From Malania oleifera (taxonomy: Eukaryota > Streptophyta > Magnoliopsida > Santalales > Ximeniaceae), in the NCBI RefSeq assembly GCF_029873635.1, contig NC_080428.1, positions 65,751,101 through 65,815,100 of the forward strand: DNA of 64,000 nucleotides. The letters run 5' to 3'. Each line of letters opens with the position of its first letter. The stretch's first letter is position 1. The notes beneath the pieces were generated by a model that was not told where the DNA came from, ran no database searches, and saw only the letters and a program-made list of their open reading frames with translations. Shown piece after piece: positions 1-11,500 of this stretch. The translations under genes and the position numbers were made by a program.

Positions 1-1110
1 ACGGGTGACTTGCAAAGTCAACATGGAAAAAGCCCTACTTGAAACTTTCTTCTCTGCATTCTTATAGGAATGGCCTTTGAGGGTGATTGTTCTAAATGGA
101 CCAACAGATGTCATTTTTTGTGTTCATTAATATTTGTCCTCTGCATATTTCCAACTCTCAAAAGGTTTGAGCGAAGGTAATCCTTACTCTCCCTTGTTAG
201 TCATGGTGATGGAATTTTTGGGGGAGAAACGGTAGAGAAATGGTAGTCTTCCACTTCCTTTTTGCTTCTGACATTGGTGTCTTTTACTAGGTGCAATCTT
301 GGCAAATCCTTAATCTAAGGCATCTCCTTTGCTTTAAAGTTTAAAGTAGTCTTTGTGTTAAAAGTCAACTTGGGAAAATATAAAATTTCTCCTCTAGTAG
401 GGAATTGTATTAATGAGACTTATCTTGCAGGCATGAAGTTGGGGGCTTTCCCTTAACCTATCTTAATATGTTTCTTGGAGCTAAATTTTAAGACAAAGGA
501 GTCTTGGATTCCATTATCAAAAGGTTTAAGAAGAAAAAGTAGCCGAATGGAAATGAATACCGGAAGACTTACCCTTATCAAAATTGCCCTCTCAAATCTT
601 TTGGTTTACAATTTATCTCCTCTTCTTTATTCGTTATTCTTTATTCCATCTTGTGAAATGGGAGTCATCAACTGACCTATAAAATGGTGGTTTGGTCTCA
701 AGTCCCTCTCCACTTTCAACAAACCTCTTATTGTTAAAATGATCATGGGTTTCGAATGAACAAGATATACTTGGCAGAAACATGATTTCTTTGAAAAATG
801 ACCTTGATGAAAATGGATGGACTTCTAATCAAGTTAGAGAATCCTATGGTGTAAAAATTTGGAGATATATCAAGAAAGGTAGAAAGACTTAATTCACCTT
901 TATCAACTTTGTTAGGAGAATGGGGAAAATATTTACTAATGTGACACTTATGTTATGTGGCCCCTCTCCTCTTAGCACAAAATTTTCTATTATTTTTAGC
1001 TTGGCTTGTGAGAAATATGTTCCTATTGGAACTCATCTTCTACTTGCGAATAATGGGATTAAATGGTGCATTGTATTTGTGAGGAATGCATGCCCATGAT
1101 TGCAAGATTA
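1..1110 (+). mobile_element. Decayed L1-type LINE, reverse-transcriptase to C-terminal part
   Basis: Broken reading frames in all three + phases resemble plant L1 LINE ORF2. Around 70-240 there is a corrupted RT stretch ending in a GL..G.P.SP.L form like the usual GLRQGDPLSP motif. Positions 475-675 encode RRKSSRMEMNTGRLTLIKIA, like the WKRKYLSKGGRLTLIKSTLS segment after the RT fingers. Positions 840-1080 encode pieces like VKIWRYIKKGRK and GPSPLSTKFSIIFSLACEK, like the L1 'FWHDVWCGDSPLK..FP.LF' tail. Many stops and frameshifts make it a non-functional relic. It enters from outside the window, so its 5' end is unseen. The family call rests on motif recall, not a search. Confidence 0.7.
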
Positions 1111-1997
1111 ATTTTTTTTTTAAAATTTTTTTGGCAGCTTATGTAAAATTCCTTTTCATAACACGCTTACAGTTCGTTTGGATCAAAAACTTTGTTCGGA
1201 AAGAGAAAAAGAAAGGAAAATAAGAAAAAGATTTATTTTTCCTTATATTTTTATTTTTTATTAAATACTAAAAAAAATGAAAGTTTATTTTAATATGACT
1301 AAAAATTAAGAAAAATTAAATATTAATGACATGTAAAATTAAATTTTATTCATAAGATTTGGTATCTTTTTTATTTTCTTTCTCAAATTTCTCGATAACC
1401 AAACATAAAAATATAATTTTTTTTTTATAATATTTTTCTTTCCTTTCTGTAATTCTTTTTGAGCTCCAAATGGAGCCTTAATGAACTAATGTCGATCAAA
1501 GTGAGCTCTCTCTATTTCGAAACTCATTTCTCTTGTAGTAACTAGAAGCAAGTTCCCCTAGGAAATCTGTTTGGAAGTCTATTGCCTCCATAATGGTTGC
1601 TTTGTGTGCGTGCAAAGAACTCTTCAAGAAAATTCTCATGAAGTCATGATTAACAACCTTTAGAAAAAAGAAAAAAAAAAAGGTTTGCCTCAAGTCAATG
1701 GATGTGTTTTGTGTGAGGAAGATGCTGAATATATATATATATATATATGTTCTCCTACACTACTCTTGGGCTATAAATCTTTAAGATTTGACGGTTACTC
1801 TTAACAAAAGGCAGCAGTGGGCAACTGCGAAGACAATGGAGAGTGAAATCTATGCCAAGACAGGTACTTGTTCAAGTAAGGAAAGAAGGAAAACATTGAA
1901 TCTAATTCCTTTTACCATTTTTTATTCAAAGAATAAAAATTGTATAGAAAGAAATAGAAAAGCCTTAGAAGGATTAACTACTTTGTTACATATTATC
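1111..1997. other. AT-rich intergenic sequence, no gene seen
   Basis: Long A and T runs and a short (AT)n tract near 1728-1748. Small reading frames of 65 and 73 codons lack any recognisable motif, codon bias or splice context, and I treat them as chance. Confidence 0.6.
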
Positions 1998-2012
1998 AAA
2001 GACAAATGAATT

Positions 2013-2269
2013 AACTCTGTGAGCGAGCGAGGACCGTGGAAGGTAAGAGTTCTTTGTGAGTTAGCGGGGACCGTGGATGGTAATGGAGATGTGTCCCGAG
2101 AGTCGGGTTGGCCGAACGTTCAACTGATGCACAGAAACCGTATTCGCATCCGGACTTTACCTTGATCAGCGATACCTGGGGATGGAAGACGCTGATCCAT
2201 AGGTTTGGTGTCGCACTTAGGGACGAAGGGTTCGTTCGTAGCTGGAGTTCCTATATAATAAAAAAAAAA
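2013..2269 (+). mobile_element. SINE-like retroposon with poly(A) tail and 15-bp target duplication
   Basis: A 257-bp segment, much more GC-rich than its flanks, ends in a run of A. It is bracketed by the same 15-mer, AAAGACAAATGAATT, at 1998-2012 and 2270-2284. Poly(A) plus a long target duplication is the signature of LINE-driven retroposition. I could not find convincing pol III A and B boxes at the 5' end, and the sequence does not match a SINE family I know. It could be a tRNA-derived SINE, a retroposed non-coding RNA, or a short processed pseudogene. Confidence 0.7.
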
Positions 2270-2297
2270 AAAGACAAATGAATTGACGAAAGGATGA

Positions 2298-2411
2298 GCT
2301 ATAACATTCACTATTATCAAAGATAGATGGACTACTATACTAATAATTAGAGAGGATTAGCCATAACATTCACTATTATTAAAGATAGATAGACTACTAT
2401 ACTAATAATTT
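2298..2411. repeat. Two tandem copies of a ~62-bp unit
   Basis: Units starting GCTATAACATTCACTATTAT at 2298 and GCCATAACATTCACTATTAT at 2360 are close to identical and both continue into AAAGATAGAT. The SINE-like insert landed in a related sequence (TATTATCAAAGA) just upstream. Confidence 0.75.
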
Positions 2412-2581
2412 AGTTGACATAGTTGCTTGCGCTCGATAGATACTTGCACAATTCTAGACTTTTTTACATGTGATTTCTTTTGATATCATCCTTTAATAAA
2501 ATCTATCTTAGCCAATACAAAAAATAGTAACACAAAATTTGGAGAATAAAAGTGACAATATCATTAATAAAGTAGATGATA

Positions 2582-2879
2582 CTGACCTCCTAGAGATTTG
2601 ACAAAAAAATATTAACTTCACCTCTCTTGATGTTTCAAAAGTCTCAAATACCACCCTTGAGGTTTCAAAAGTTTCATACATTCTTTAAGATTTGTCAAAA
2701 ACCACTAAACTTCTATATATTTGGCAAAAACAAACCTTTTAAAGGGTATAAGTGTCTAAAAATTAAACGTCAAGGGAGGTCTTTAGAACATTTGAAACCT
2801 CAAGGGAGATCTATGAGATTTTTAAAACCCTAGTGGAGGTCTGTATTATTTTTCCAAATCTCCAGAGAGTTTAGGACCC
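2582..2879. mobile_element. Foldback/MITE-like element with long terminal inverted repeats
   Basis: The left arm (GACCTCCTAGAGATTTGACA, then CCTTGAGGTTTCAAAAGT) matches the reverse complement of the right arm (AAATCTCCAGAGAGTTTAGG, with ACATTTGAAACCTCAAGGGA further in). The arms are about 110-120 bp each and well diverged. No transposase and no clear target duplication were seen, so the superfamily is not assigned. The 68-codon frame inside it is a by-product of the repeat. Confidence 0.6.
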
Positions 2880-3110
2880 ATTTAATTGTGAAAAATTATT
2901 TTTATTTTCCATTTTAGTTTTGTAAAAAAATTATAAAAAATAACTAATTTTCATTTTTATAGTATTTGTATGAAATAAGATGAATAGTAATGAACAATTT
3001 GATGCTATTTTCTTGTGAAATAGTTTTATTTTTTTTTTAGTTTTTTAAATAATTTCAAAAATTTCACTTTATTTTCCAAATTTTCAAATTTATATATAAA
3101 AGTTGGAAAA

Positions 3111-3111
<1 letters not shown>

Positions 3112-3164
<53 letters not shown>

Positions 3165-3184
3165 CATTATTATTATTATTATTG
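3112..3184. repeat. (ATT)n microsatellite
   Basis: About 24 ATT/TTA repeats with one interruption. Confidence 0.95.
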
Positions 3185-3529
3185 TTTGATTTATAACTCT
3201 CGCTACATGTGTGAGAGTGTGAAATTCATATATCATACTTTAATTTATATAAATTATGTATAAAGCTTGTTTTAAAATTATACAAATTCAAATTCAAACC
3301 CAAAATCCATTATCTCATATATTGCCTTATATATTTTTTAGAAAATGTTTTTCACAACTAAACAACTCATAAGTGTTTTTTTTTTCTTAGTTTAATATTT
3401 ATAAGGCAAAAAATTTAATCCCAACTTGCTATTTGACAAAATAAAAATAAAAATATGTGTGTAATTATAAGAAAAATATAGCTCTAATTTTTTATTTTTT
3501 TGAAAAAAAAACCTAGAGTATATTCACAT

Positions 3530-3948
3530 TATTGGGCTTTGTGGAGCCTAATTTCGTTTGATCCGGATGATGATGACCCAACCAGAATTAATGCTGCGTG
3601 GCTTTTAATGAGAGATTTCTATCCTAAAGCTTAATCCATGGAGTAAAGGCTTGGGTCGAATTTTTGGGCCCGTTTTGTAGCCCATTCGGAACTCTGTGCG
3701 CAGCATAAAAAACGATTATTTTTTGGGTGATTAGGTTAAATCGTCATTTTGAGAGCGAGAGAGAAAATCATTGTACAACACACTCTCTGTATTTTTCTTC
3801 CTGATAATAGTGAAATCTCTGCAACTATGTGGACGTAGGCAAAATTGCCGAACCACGTAAATATTGTCTTGTGTGTGTGATTGTTTTTCTTTGGCATGGA
3901 TTGTTTCCCTATTTTTTTGTTTCTCGGAATTTCGTGTTAATTCCCAAC
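3530..3948 (+). mobile_element. LTR-like remnant, probable old solo LTR
   Basis: The stretch ATTGCCGAACCACGTAAAT near 3845 closely matches the U5 sequence TTTTGCCGAACCACGTAAAT of the copia LTRs at 46539 and 51286 in this window. The block ends in TTCCCAACA, a usual LTR 3' terminus. There is no coding sequence. The left end is uncertain and no clean 5-bp target duplication was identified. Confidence 0.5.
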
Positions 3949-3984
3949 ACACATATGAACCCATTAAATAAAGTTATCTTTTAA

Positions 3985-5097
3985 AAATAGAAAAAATTAT
4001 TAAATTGCAAGAGAGGTGTTTGTTGTTTTTAGAAAGAGTAAATAACAAAATTGATACTTTTTTTTTTTTTTTGAGTTTGTGACACTACTATTGGCCCAAG
4101 TGGCAAATCAAGATGAGGGTGAATTGGGTTTGATTAAAATTAAAATGTTTGGTTACTCGATTTAAAACAATTTATACTAATTCAAGCAAATATATAAATA
4201 TCAAGCAATTAAATTGAAAGAGAAGGGAAGAGAGAAATGCAAACTTTTTAATAGTTGTTGAGTTATCATCGCTTACACCGACTTTCTTAAGGTCAACTAT
4301 CTTGAGATTCCACTATTCCCCTTACTTTAACAATGACAAGAATACTAATACACCCTTTGTTTTATATGAAGATAAGATAATCAAATGTATTTCATTTTGA
4401 CGAAGGCAAGGACACCAAATATAAGATATTGCAAAATAAATTTCCTCACAAGAATTAATTTACAAAATAGAGCATGCAAAAAAATTTTCAAAAAATAATC
4501 AAAGTGACGACACAAGAGTTTTGTATGTGATCTTTCAAAATGAGGAAGTTAAGGCATAAAGAAATTAAACGATAGAAGAGAGAATTTGAGCACTTAAAAA
4601 TTTAGCATGAATATGTTCTCTAATTTTCCTTGGACTTAAGGGGACATATATAAATTTTGGAGTCCAACTAAATTTTTTGCCTATTAGAATAAGTTTTCTA
4701 TTTATATTGACCAACTCGTGTCATAAGTTGATTGATCGGAAACTAGGTGATAGAGAGAAAAATTGACCATTGGAGTCTCCAAAAGCAAGACTTGTTGACT
4801 ACTTTCTTGACCTTGTCAACTTTCTTCTACGCCAGTCGATCTGCAACTAGGGGGAATTGACCGTCTGGGATTCTGCTTGGATTGGTCAATCACTCATCTT
4901 GACTAGTTGACTGCCCTAGCACATTAATCCGAAATAGTCCCTCAGATTTGTTTGTTTCTCCTAATCTAATTATGTTTGTGTCATGACTTTTATATTAATA
5001 GAAATATGTAAAATATAATACAATATAATTGAGAAAAAAATAAGTAAAATAATGTAAGAAATATAGTTTTCAATTTCTTTCAATTCTTTAATTCTAA
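3985..5097. repeat. Unclassified repeat-like, non-coding stretch
   Basis: No reading frame with recognisable content. Phrases such as GAGGGTGAATTGGGTTTGAT and several CCAACTCGTG/GACTAGTTGACTG-type motifs recall the non-coding parts of plant LTR elements and resemble the style of 61175-61929. I cannot assign ends or a family. Confidence 0.3.
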
Positions 5098-5602
5098 TGT
5101 GACGACCTGCTCAATTTCCACATTTAAAAAAAAAAAAAACGTCAATATCACAAATCCCAGTTCAGCAGATTATATTCCACCTAGACCCATGGTACTAGGG
5201 ATAAATCAGAATACGACAGGGAAGCCTAAACAGCAGGAAACACATAATCACAATATTGTAAAAATATAAAACATCCATCACATTATTGCAAATATTGGAG
5301 TCACTATACTACTGTATTTCAGTATATACATCCCAAAAGAACAAAATCTAGGGACACATCCCACAAAAATCTAATTGCCCCTAGTAAAAATTACCCTTCA
5401 AAAACGGCAGACAACAACTTTAGCTTGGCGGGGCTTTTCTCGCTCTCCTCTCTGGGGCTCCTAAAAAGTTTATAAAATTTAGGGGTGAGACACCTCTTAG
5501 TAAGGGAAATAAACTAATACCAGTGTGTGGCAACATGAGTATTTCGTGTTATACACATATCATACATAATATCTACAGTAGCTGTTTTATCAAATCTGGG
5601 AA

Positions 5603-5637
<35 letters not shown>

Positions 5638-6122
5638 AAACATGGCAGAACATACTGCATTTTCATATTCATATCTCATTTCATAGAATAATAATAACAT
5701 AAAACATTCTTGGTAGGTTAGCTGACTCTTGTCATGTATTACCCCCACATGACTGGGTTGTGTGGTTCGAAGGCGGGACCTGACAATGGTTGGCCGATCA
5801 CTGCCAAATCAAACGTAAAGTCTGTAAGTCCGATGGGTTTGCCTGACCTGGTCTGTACACCAGGGGTGATCACACATATTTCTTAAAAACCACATCGACC
5901 ATCCAATCTCACACCACTCCATATAGTGGTGTTAACACAAATATCATGATCACGAAGACCATGGACTTATAGCAACGGTACCGTGCAAGTGCTAGCCTAG
6001 ACCAAATCAACTAAGTTCTGATATCATATAACAAATACTGAAAATGTGATACATGAATATTTCATATCATTAATTTTCACATCGATCATATCATTTTGCA
6101 TATATACGTATATCATGAAAAT

Positions 6123-6470
6123 CCTCGGCCCGTACGCCGGTATTACACATTTTATCAAAGTTTGGCTCGTACGCCGGCAAATCATAGTACAGCCCGTACA
6201 CTGGCAAGTCACAGCATAGCACGACCCGTATGCCGGCAAACATATCATAGCACAGCTCGTACGCTGGCAAATCACAGCATAGCACGGCCCGTGCCCCGGC
6301 AAACATATCATAGTACAGCCCGTATGCTGGCAAATCACATCATAGCACGGCCCGTACGCCGGCAAACATATCATAGCACTGCCCATACGTTGGCAAACCA
6401 CATCATAGCACGACCCGTATGCTGGCAAATCATATATATAAAAATCCCGGCCCGTACGCCGATTTCCCAT
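6123..6470. repeat. Tandem hairpin array inside family A copy 1
   Basis: About ten diverged units carry a core like CGGCCCGTACGCCGG, separated by CAAATCATAGCA-type spacers, with an apparent higher-order period of two units. Each core can pair CGGC with GCCG around a 5-6 nt loop. Overlapping reading frames on both strands here come from the repeat and are not proteins. Confidence 0.85.
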
Positions 6471-7098
6471 TATAAAAATCTGTATCATAATCCCATTCCA
6501 GCAAACAGTATTTCACAACATTTTATACTCATGCCACACTGAACAGGTTTTTCACATATTCAACATATCATCATTTAAACAGTATTCTCCCAAATATAAA
6601 TCATATATATATAAACATATTTACTTTTCAGAAATCAAATACTATATATATATATATATACATTTTCTCAAAAGCAACTAGTTTAGTTTATCCCCTTATC
6701 TGGCTACTAAGAAGGCCCCCAAAACAATCTAGTCTAACTCCCGTAGGATTTCCTGACCAATACCTTGAAAATGAAAACCCCCAGTATTAAACTTCAGTAT
6801 TTTCATGCGTACATCATTTCCTATAACTATCACAAGACCAAATTTGGCTTAAAAAACCTTACCTCAACTCTGGGATGATTCCCAACTTACTTTCACCAAT
6901 GATTCGCTCCGGTAGATTTGGAGAGAACTTCCCTAGGAGCGTCGTGATGGCTTTGGCTTGTTGATCTGGCGTAAATTTAGCCCAAAATCGACAAAAAAAA
7001 GAGGGAAAATCGAAGGGGAGAGAGAGAGAGAGAGAGGGAAAACTTAGCTTAATTGTGAAGATAAACACGGATTTTTCATATTTATAGAACAGGGGATT

Positions 7099-7245
7099 TC
7101 GTCGACGAATCACGTCATTCGTCAACCAATCCTTCAATAATTTCGTCAATGAAATTCAGTCATCGTCGACGAAATTCAGTCGGCTCAAAACGCCTCTCGG
7201 TATTTCTTCGTCGACGAATCCCTTGTGTTCATCGACGAAATCGAC
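7099..7245. promoter_or_regulatory. TCGTCGACGA palindrome cluster in U3 of family A
   Basis: Exact TCGTCGACGA copies lie at 7099, 7163 and 7208, with degenerate copies between them (TTCGTCAATGAA, TTCATCGACGAA). On the - strand they sit immediately upstream of the TATA box. The same 10-mer is arrayed in the copia LTRs at 46.6 and 51.4 kb. An enhancer-like role is inference. Confidence 0.55.
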
Positions 7246-7324
7246 TGCCTTCTTCTGTTTCGGTTTCCATTCTCCTTTCTTTTATTGTTTAAATACAATT
7301 TTAAATTCGAGTCGTTACATTTAA

Positions 7325-7900
7325 TGACTGAATTTGTTAAATATAACTTAAACACAAAGCAATTACTATAAAACTATTTGTTATCATCAAAATCTAATTA
7401 ATGAAATGTGGGGCTAATATATATGGTGGCCTTCCCCTTCCTTTATGAAATTAGGAGTATATGAATTATTCGAACATAAATTATCGAACCAAAAACTCAG
7501 TTCAAGTACACAATTCAAACTTAAACTTTAATTTAATCGCTCTTTAATTTTTAATATTTAGAACGGTCTAACTCTTTTAATTCATAGTTATACTATAACA
7601 TCATCCTAAACAATTAAAGTATGAATTATATGAAATACAAAAGTCTTTTGAAATTATTATATATATATTTTAAAAAATTTTGCGTCAAGTGGTCAAGCTT
7701 GCATTGCAATTTGAACGCAAAAATAAAAATGGCAACAATTAAAGCACAATATGAGATGGCTCCTCGACGTCGTTTTGGACATTATTTCTATACGTAATCG
7801 TCCCATTAAGGTTAACCCAAAAGCCAAAAATTGCCTTATTGACGTCGTTTTAGGTGTTATTAACTTTACAGTACTGCCTGCCTGTCTTCTTGTGCAGAGT
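7325..7900. other. Intergenic sequence and likely VTI promoter region
   Basis: AT-rich, no gene. Two related phrases, GACGTCGTTTTGGACATTAT (near 7768) and GACGTCGTTTTAGGTGTTAT (near 7841), form a short direct repeat containing GACGTC (ACGT-core) sites. A TATA-like AATATATACG lies near 7908. The assignment as promoter is positional. Confidence 0.4.
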
Positions 7901-7914
7901 CAACAGAGAATATA

Positions 7915-8570
7915 TACGAAATGGGCTCTCATCGTTTCTCTCCGGTTCGCGAATTTACGGTTCGCGTTCGCATTGACATTTTACCGTTCCACCTTCAAGA
8001 CATTCCCTCCTCGTGAAATCATCTTCCCCGATCTCTGATTTGGAAGACAGCGAAAGCAGTTGTCGTCACAATCTCCTGCCTCTTGCCTCTGATTTCGTCA
8101 TTTTCCGGTGAATTTCTATTCTGGCTCTGTTTTGAGTTGATTTTTTACCAGCTTCAACCCCCGCGGGTTTATGCTGTTGTTCGTCTGTGTTTCTCCCGTA
8201 GAATTCTTTGCTTTATGCATCGGTTTGTTGGTGTGCTTGCAGTGGTTTCTTTAGAAAGCAAAAATTTCATTTGATTTTAGTTTGTATGATGCAGTGCTAG
8301 GTTCTGCTGTTTTAGTTACTCATACTGATTGATGGGAATTTCAAGAAATTCATTTTTGTGTTTAGGATTAATTGTGTTTTGGGTATGGATTTGAACGAAA
8401 GGTTATAAAATTTTGTAATTTGTTCAAATTCACGCCAATTCAAATTCAAGTTCCGTACTCCAAGCTCCCCAAACCTAGGCAAATTCGGTTTTAAAACTCC
8501 CTATGTTATTTTGACTTATTTATTGTTGGATTTTCTATTGGACAAGGTTGATCGGAACTTTGGTGGCATC
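7915..8570 (+). promoter_or_regulatory. Probable 5' UTR of the VTI gene, likely with a UTR intron
   Basis: From about 7920 the sequence becomes C/T-rich, typical of plant 5' UTRs. CCGGTGAATTT near 8105 could be a donor. The acceptor before the ATG is unclear; GGACAAG near 8546 and GTTTAG near 8367 are candidates. The start codon at 8571 is preceded by several upstream ATGs if this stretch is not spliced, which favours an intron. Confidence 0.4.
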
Positions 8571-11500
8571 ATGAGTGAGGTTTTTGAAGGATATGAGCGT
8601 CAGTACTGCGAGCTTTCAGCTGGCCTGTCCAGAAAATGTACTTCGGCCGGTCTTAGTGATGGCGGTATGAGAAGACCCTCCTTTACTTTCCCAATCTGTT
8701 TGGTTTTAATGCAGTTTTTTTTTTTTGACATTGTATGTGTTGATGCTTTGGTTATCTCTTCCTTTCTTTTTGCTTGTTTGCTCCTCTCTGCGTGAGTTTG
8801 TGTATTTAGGTGACTTTCCTACATCCGTCTTCTTTTGGTTGAGAATCATAATTGACTGATCCTAGGTGGTATTCATAATTTGGCAAGGAATGGATTTTTT
8901 TTGGATATTTGGAATTTTATCTCATCATTTCTGAAATGTAAATTCAGTAAGATACGTAACATTCCCAGTTAATTGGTGCCTTGTCCTTGTAGTAGGATTC
9001 AAATCCCACAACCCACCTTTGGATATAAAAGAAAAGGAGTAAGTAACATCTCTAATTTAATAGCATTAATACTTTCTTAGGTGCCTTTTGTCTGCACTGA
9101 GCAATAAAGGCAATCCTGTAATTGGCTAAAAAATAAGTGAACTGGTCTTGTTTGGTAGAGCATCTTACATGGCTATTGATCTCCTCTGACTGAACAAGAC
9201 TTTACCCTATATTTATTAGTTGAGAGCCTCGTTTAGAGGCACTGAACAAGGCTACACTTATTTCCTCTTGTAGACACCCCAATTTTATCTAGGCCACCCC
9301 AAAGAAGGCCGATGAAATAAGATTTAACTTTGAGCCCTGAATGACCCTGAGTTTTAAAATTAAGACCCTGAGTATCCATGACTTCCAAAAATTCGAGTCC
9401 TCTTGATTAGTCTAGTTCCTGGAAAATTTTCCCAAAAATATAGTCTCTCAAAATCATTTTAGAGAGATTAAGTCTTCTTGATTCTTGTTCCTTTTAGTTG
9501 CAAATTAGTCTCCTTTAGTGGTCCTTTAGTTGAGACTCCCGTAACAATCTTGTTTAGGCTAGGTATCGGTTTAAGTCTTGAAATCAAAATTGGAGTCCGT
9601 AGTTTAAATCTGGAAAATAATTTCTTTGAATTTTTAGTTAAATTCTTGGTTTTCCAAAGATTCAGTCCTTCTATTTTGATTAGGTTGAGAATTGAGTATT
9701 CCAGGTTGAGATTAGGATTGTTTTGAGCTTTTCAAAATTTCTTCACGATTTCAAAAAGACAAGTTCTATTATCTTTTTGGAAAATTGAGCTTTTCAATTT
9801 CTAAATTGGAGTCTGGGGATTTGAGTCATTCAAAATGAGTTCTTGGTCTTAAATTAAGTGTTAATTTTAGAGTTGGGTTTTATTCGGGATTAAGGTCATG
9901 TTCTATTGACTGTGGGCTTCTTGGGTCAAAGTTAGTCAACCCTAAAGTCAAAATTAAAAAGTGCATTCATCACATATTTCATTAAAAAAGAGGCACGTGT
10001 GTACACGTGAAGGCACAAATGCATGAACATATTGCAAGGGGAATGTTAATGTACATTGAAAATGAAAAAAGGAAGGTTCAGGGAAATAATACATACAAAG
10101 TTTACATTTGGAAATACAAAGGAGGTGTACAAAGTGAAGTTGCAGGGTGAAGCAACTCGGGGGTACATCACAATAGAGCAAAACGAAAATTACAAAAATA
10201 AATATAAAATAACAGATGCCATGCCCTTCAATGCCCTGCCACCTAGATCACCAAGTTCACCTGCGCATAGGAAGCACATAGTTAGTTAACAGAAATTCAA
10301 AAAAATAAAATAAATAAAAAACAAAATCACATGTGCAGAGAAGGGAAATTGGTTAACAAAATTATTCCTTGCCCGCACAGGGAATTCTGTTGAGAGGGAG
10401 CAAGTTTTGGCGCCAAGAGGCCAGCCCAGCTCCCTATAAATAGGGTATTCCCGCACTGTAACAGAACACAGAAAAAGCACAAAAACACCCTGCCAGAATT
10501 GAGAGAGAAGAAAGCATAGAGAAGTTCTGCTAAATTGAGAGCAGGAAGAAACAGAGAGAAAGCTCTGAATCATTGAGGTTCAGAGACGTGGGAGGAGAGG
10601 TGCTTAACTTGAGAACTAGACCTCAGATCAGACCAAACCAGACACCAGAGCAGACAACCAGAGGAGGAATAAGTGAAGAAGAAGGAGAGAAAGGAGAAGG
10701 GTAATCATATATAGCTTTGCTTCTGTTTCAAATTCTCTTTTATACTCTGTGTGTAATTGCAGGTACCCCCACCCCCCCCAGGTCCTCTCTCATGTTTTGA
10801 ATCTGAGCTTGGACCCAAACCCACTTCCTTGAACCCGAATCCCAAATCCCAATTCGGGTTTAAACCCTCTAACCTAACTTAGGGTCTGGATCTTTGACCC
10901 GAATTGAACCCACCACCTAAAACCTGAACCCTTACCCTTTGAAGTCACTAGACCCATGTCCTAGTTCGGGTCTGAATTACCCGAACCAAAGCCCACTTTA
11001 AAAGTGCCCCAAACTCCCGTTTCAAAAGCTCACCCGAGGCCCATTGTTTTTTAAAAAATATCACTCAAGCCCATTTTAAAGGTCTTTTCAACCAAGGCCC
11101 CAGCCAAAACTCACCTTCAAGCCCACTTTGTTTTAAAAAAGGTGCCCTCGGCCTAGTCCTATTTTAAACCAGACCCCCTTCTTTTTGAAAACCCCTAGGC
11201 CCGGTTTGAATTTTGAAATAAATAACCCATTTCTAACTTTTAACCCGAAGCCCATTTGATTTAAAAAGTTTGCTGGACCTTTCCTTTTTTTTTTTTTAAA
11301 CCCCCACAAAGCCCATTTACTAATTGAATCCAAAAGCCCATTTGAAATTGAAACCTTGGGTCTGTCTTAAAAATCAAACAGAGGCCCATTTCCAATTTTC
11401 AAACCAGGCTGGGCCCAATTTGAAACCCTAGCCCGAGCCAAGCCCAATTTAACTTTGACACCTGAGGCCCACACGTGTTTCGTCTAACACGTGCCATAAC

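Larger units (their letters stand above)
5098..7319 (-). mobile_element. Solo LTR of a probable Ty3/gypsy family ('family A', copy 1)
   Basis: The 2.2-kb block begins TGTGACGACC and ends GTCGTTACA, near-perfect inverted ends of the TG...CA type. Flanks TCTAA (5093-5097) and TTTAA (7320-7324) form a 5-bp target duplication with one mismatch. Read on the - strand it is ordered like an LTR: a U3 with TCGTCGACGA palindromes, a TATA box (CTATAAATATG, about 7076-7086), a CT-rich leader, then a GAGGTAAGG splice-donor-like site near 6860. It shares GAAGGCGGGACC, ACAATGG.TGGCCGA and GTGTGGCAACATGA blocks with the copy at 61930. No coding domain is present, so the superfamily is inferred from end structure alone. 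Confidence 0.7.

Noticed and set aside
1788-2009. 73-codon frame that ends in the left target duplication of the SINE-like insert
   Set aside because: No motif or codon bias. Its position next to the insert is coincidental.
6024-6542. Overlapping frames of 148 and 154 codons on opposite strands
   Set aside because: Both are produced by a tandem repeat whose unit keeps frames open. Composition is repetitive and there is no domain.
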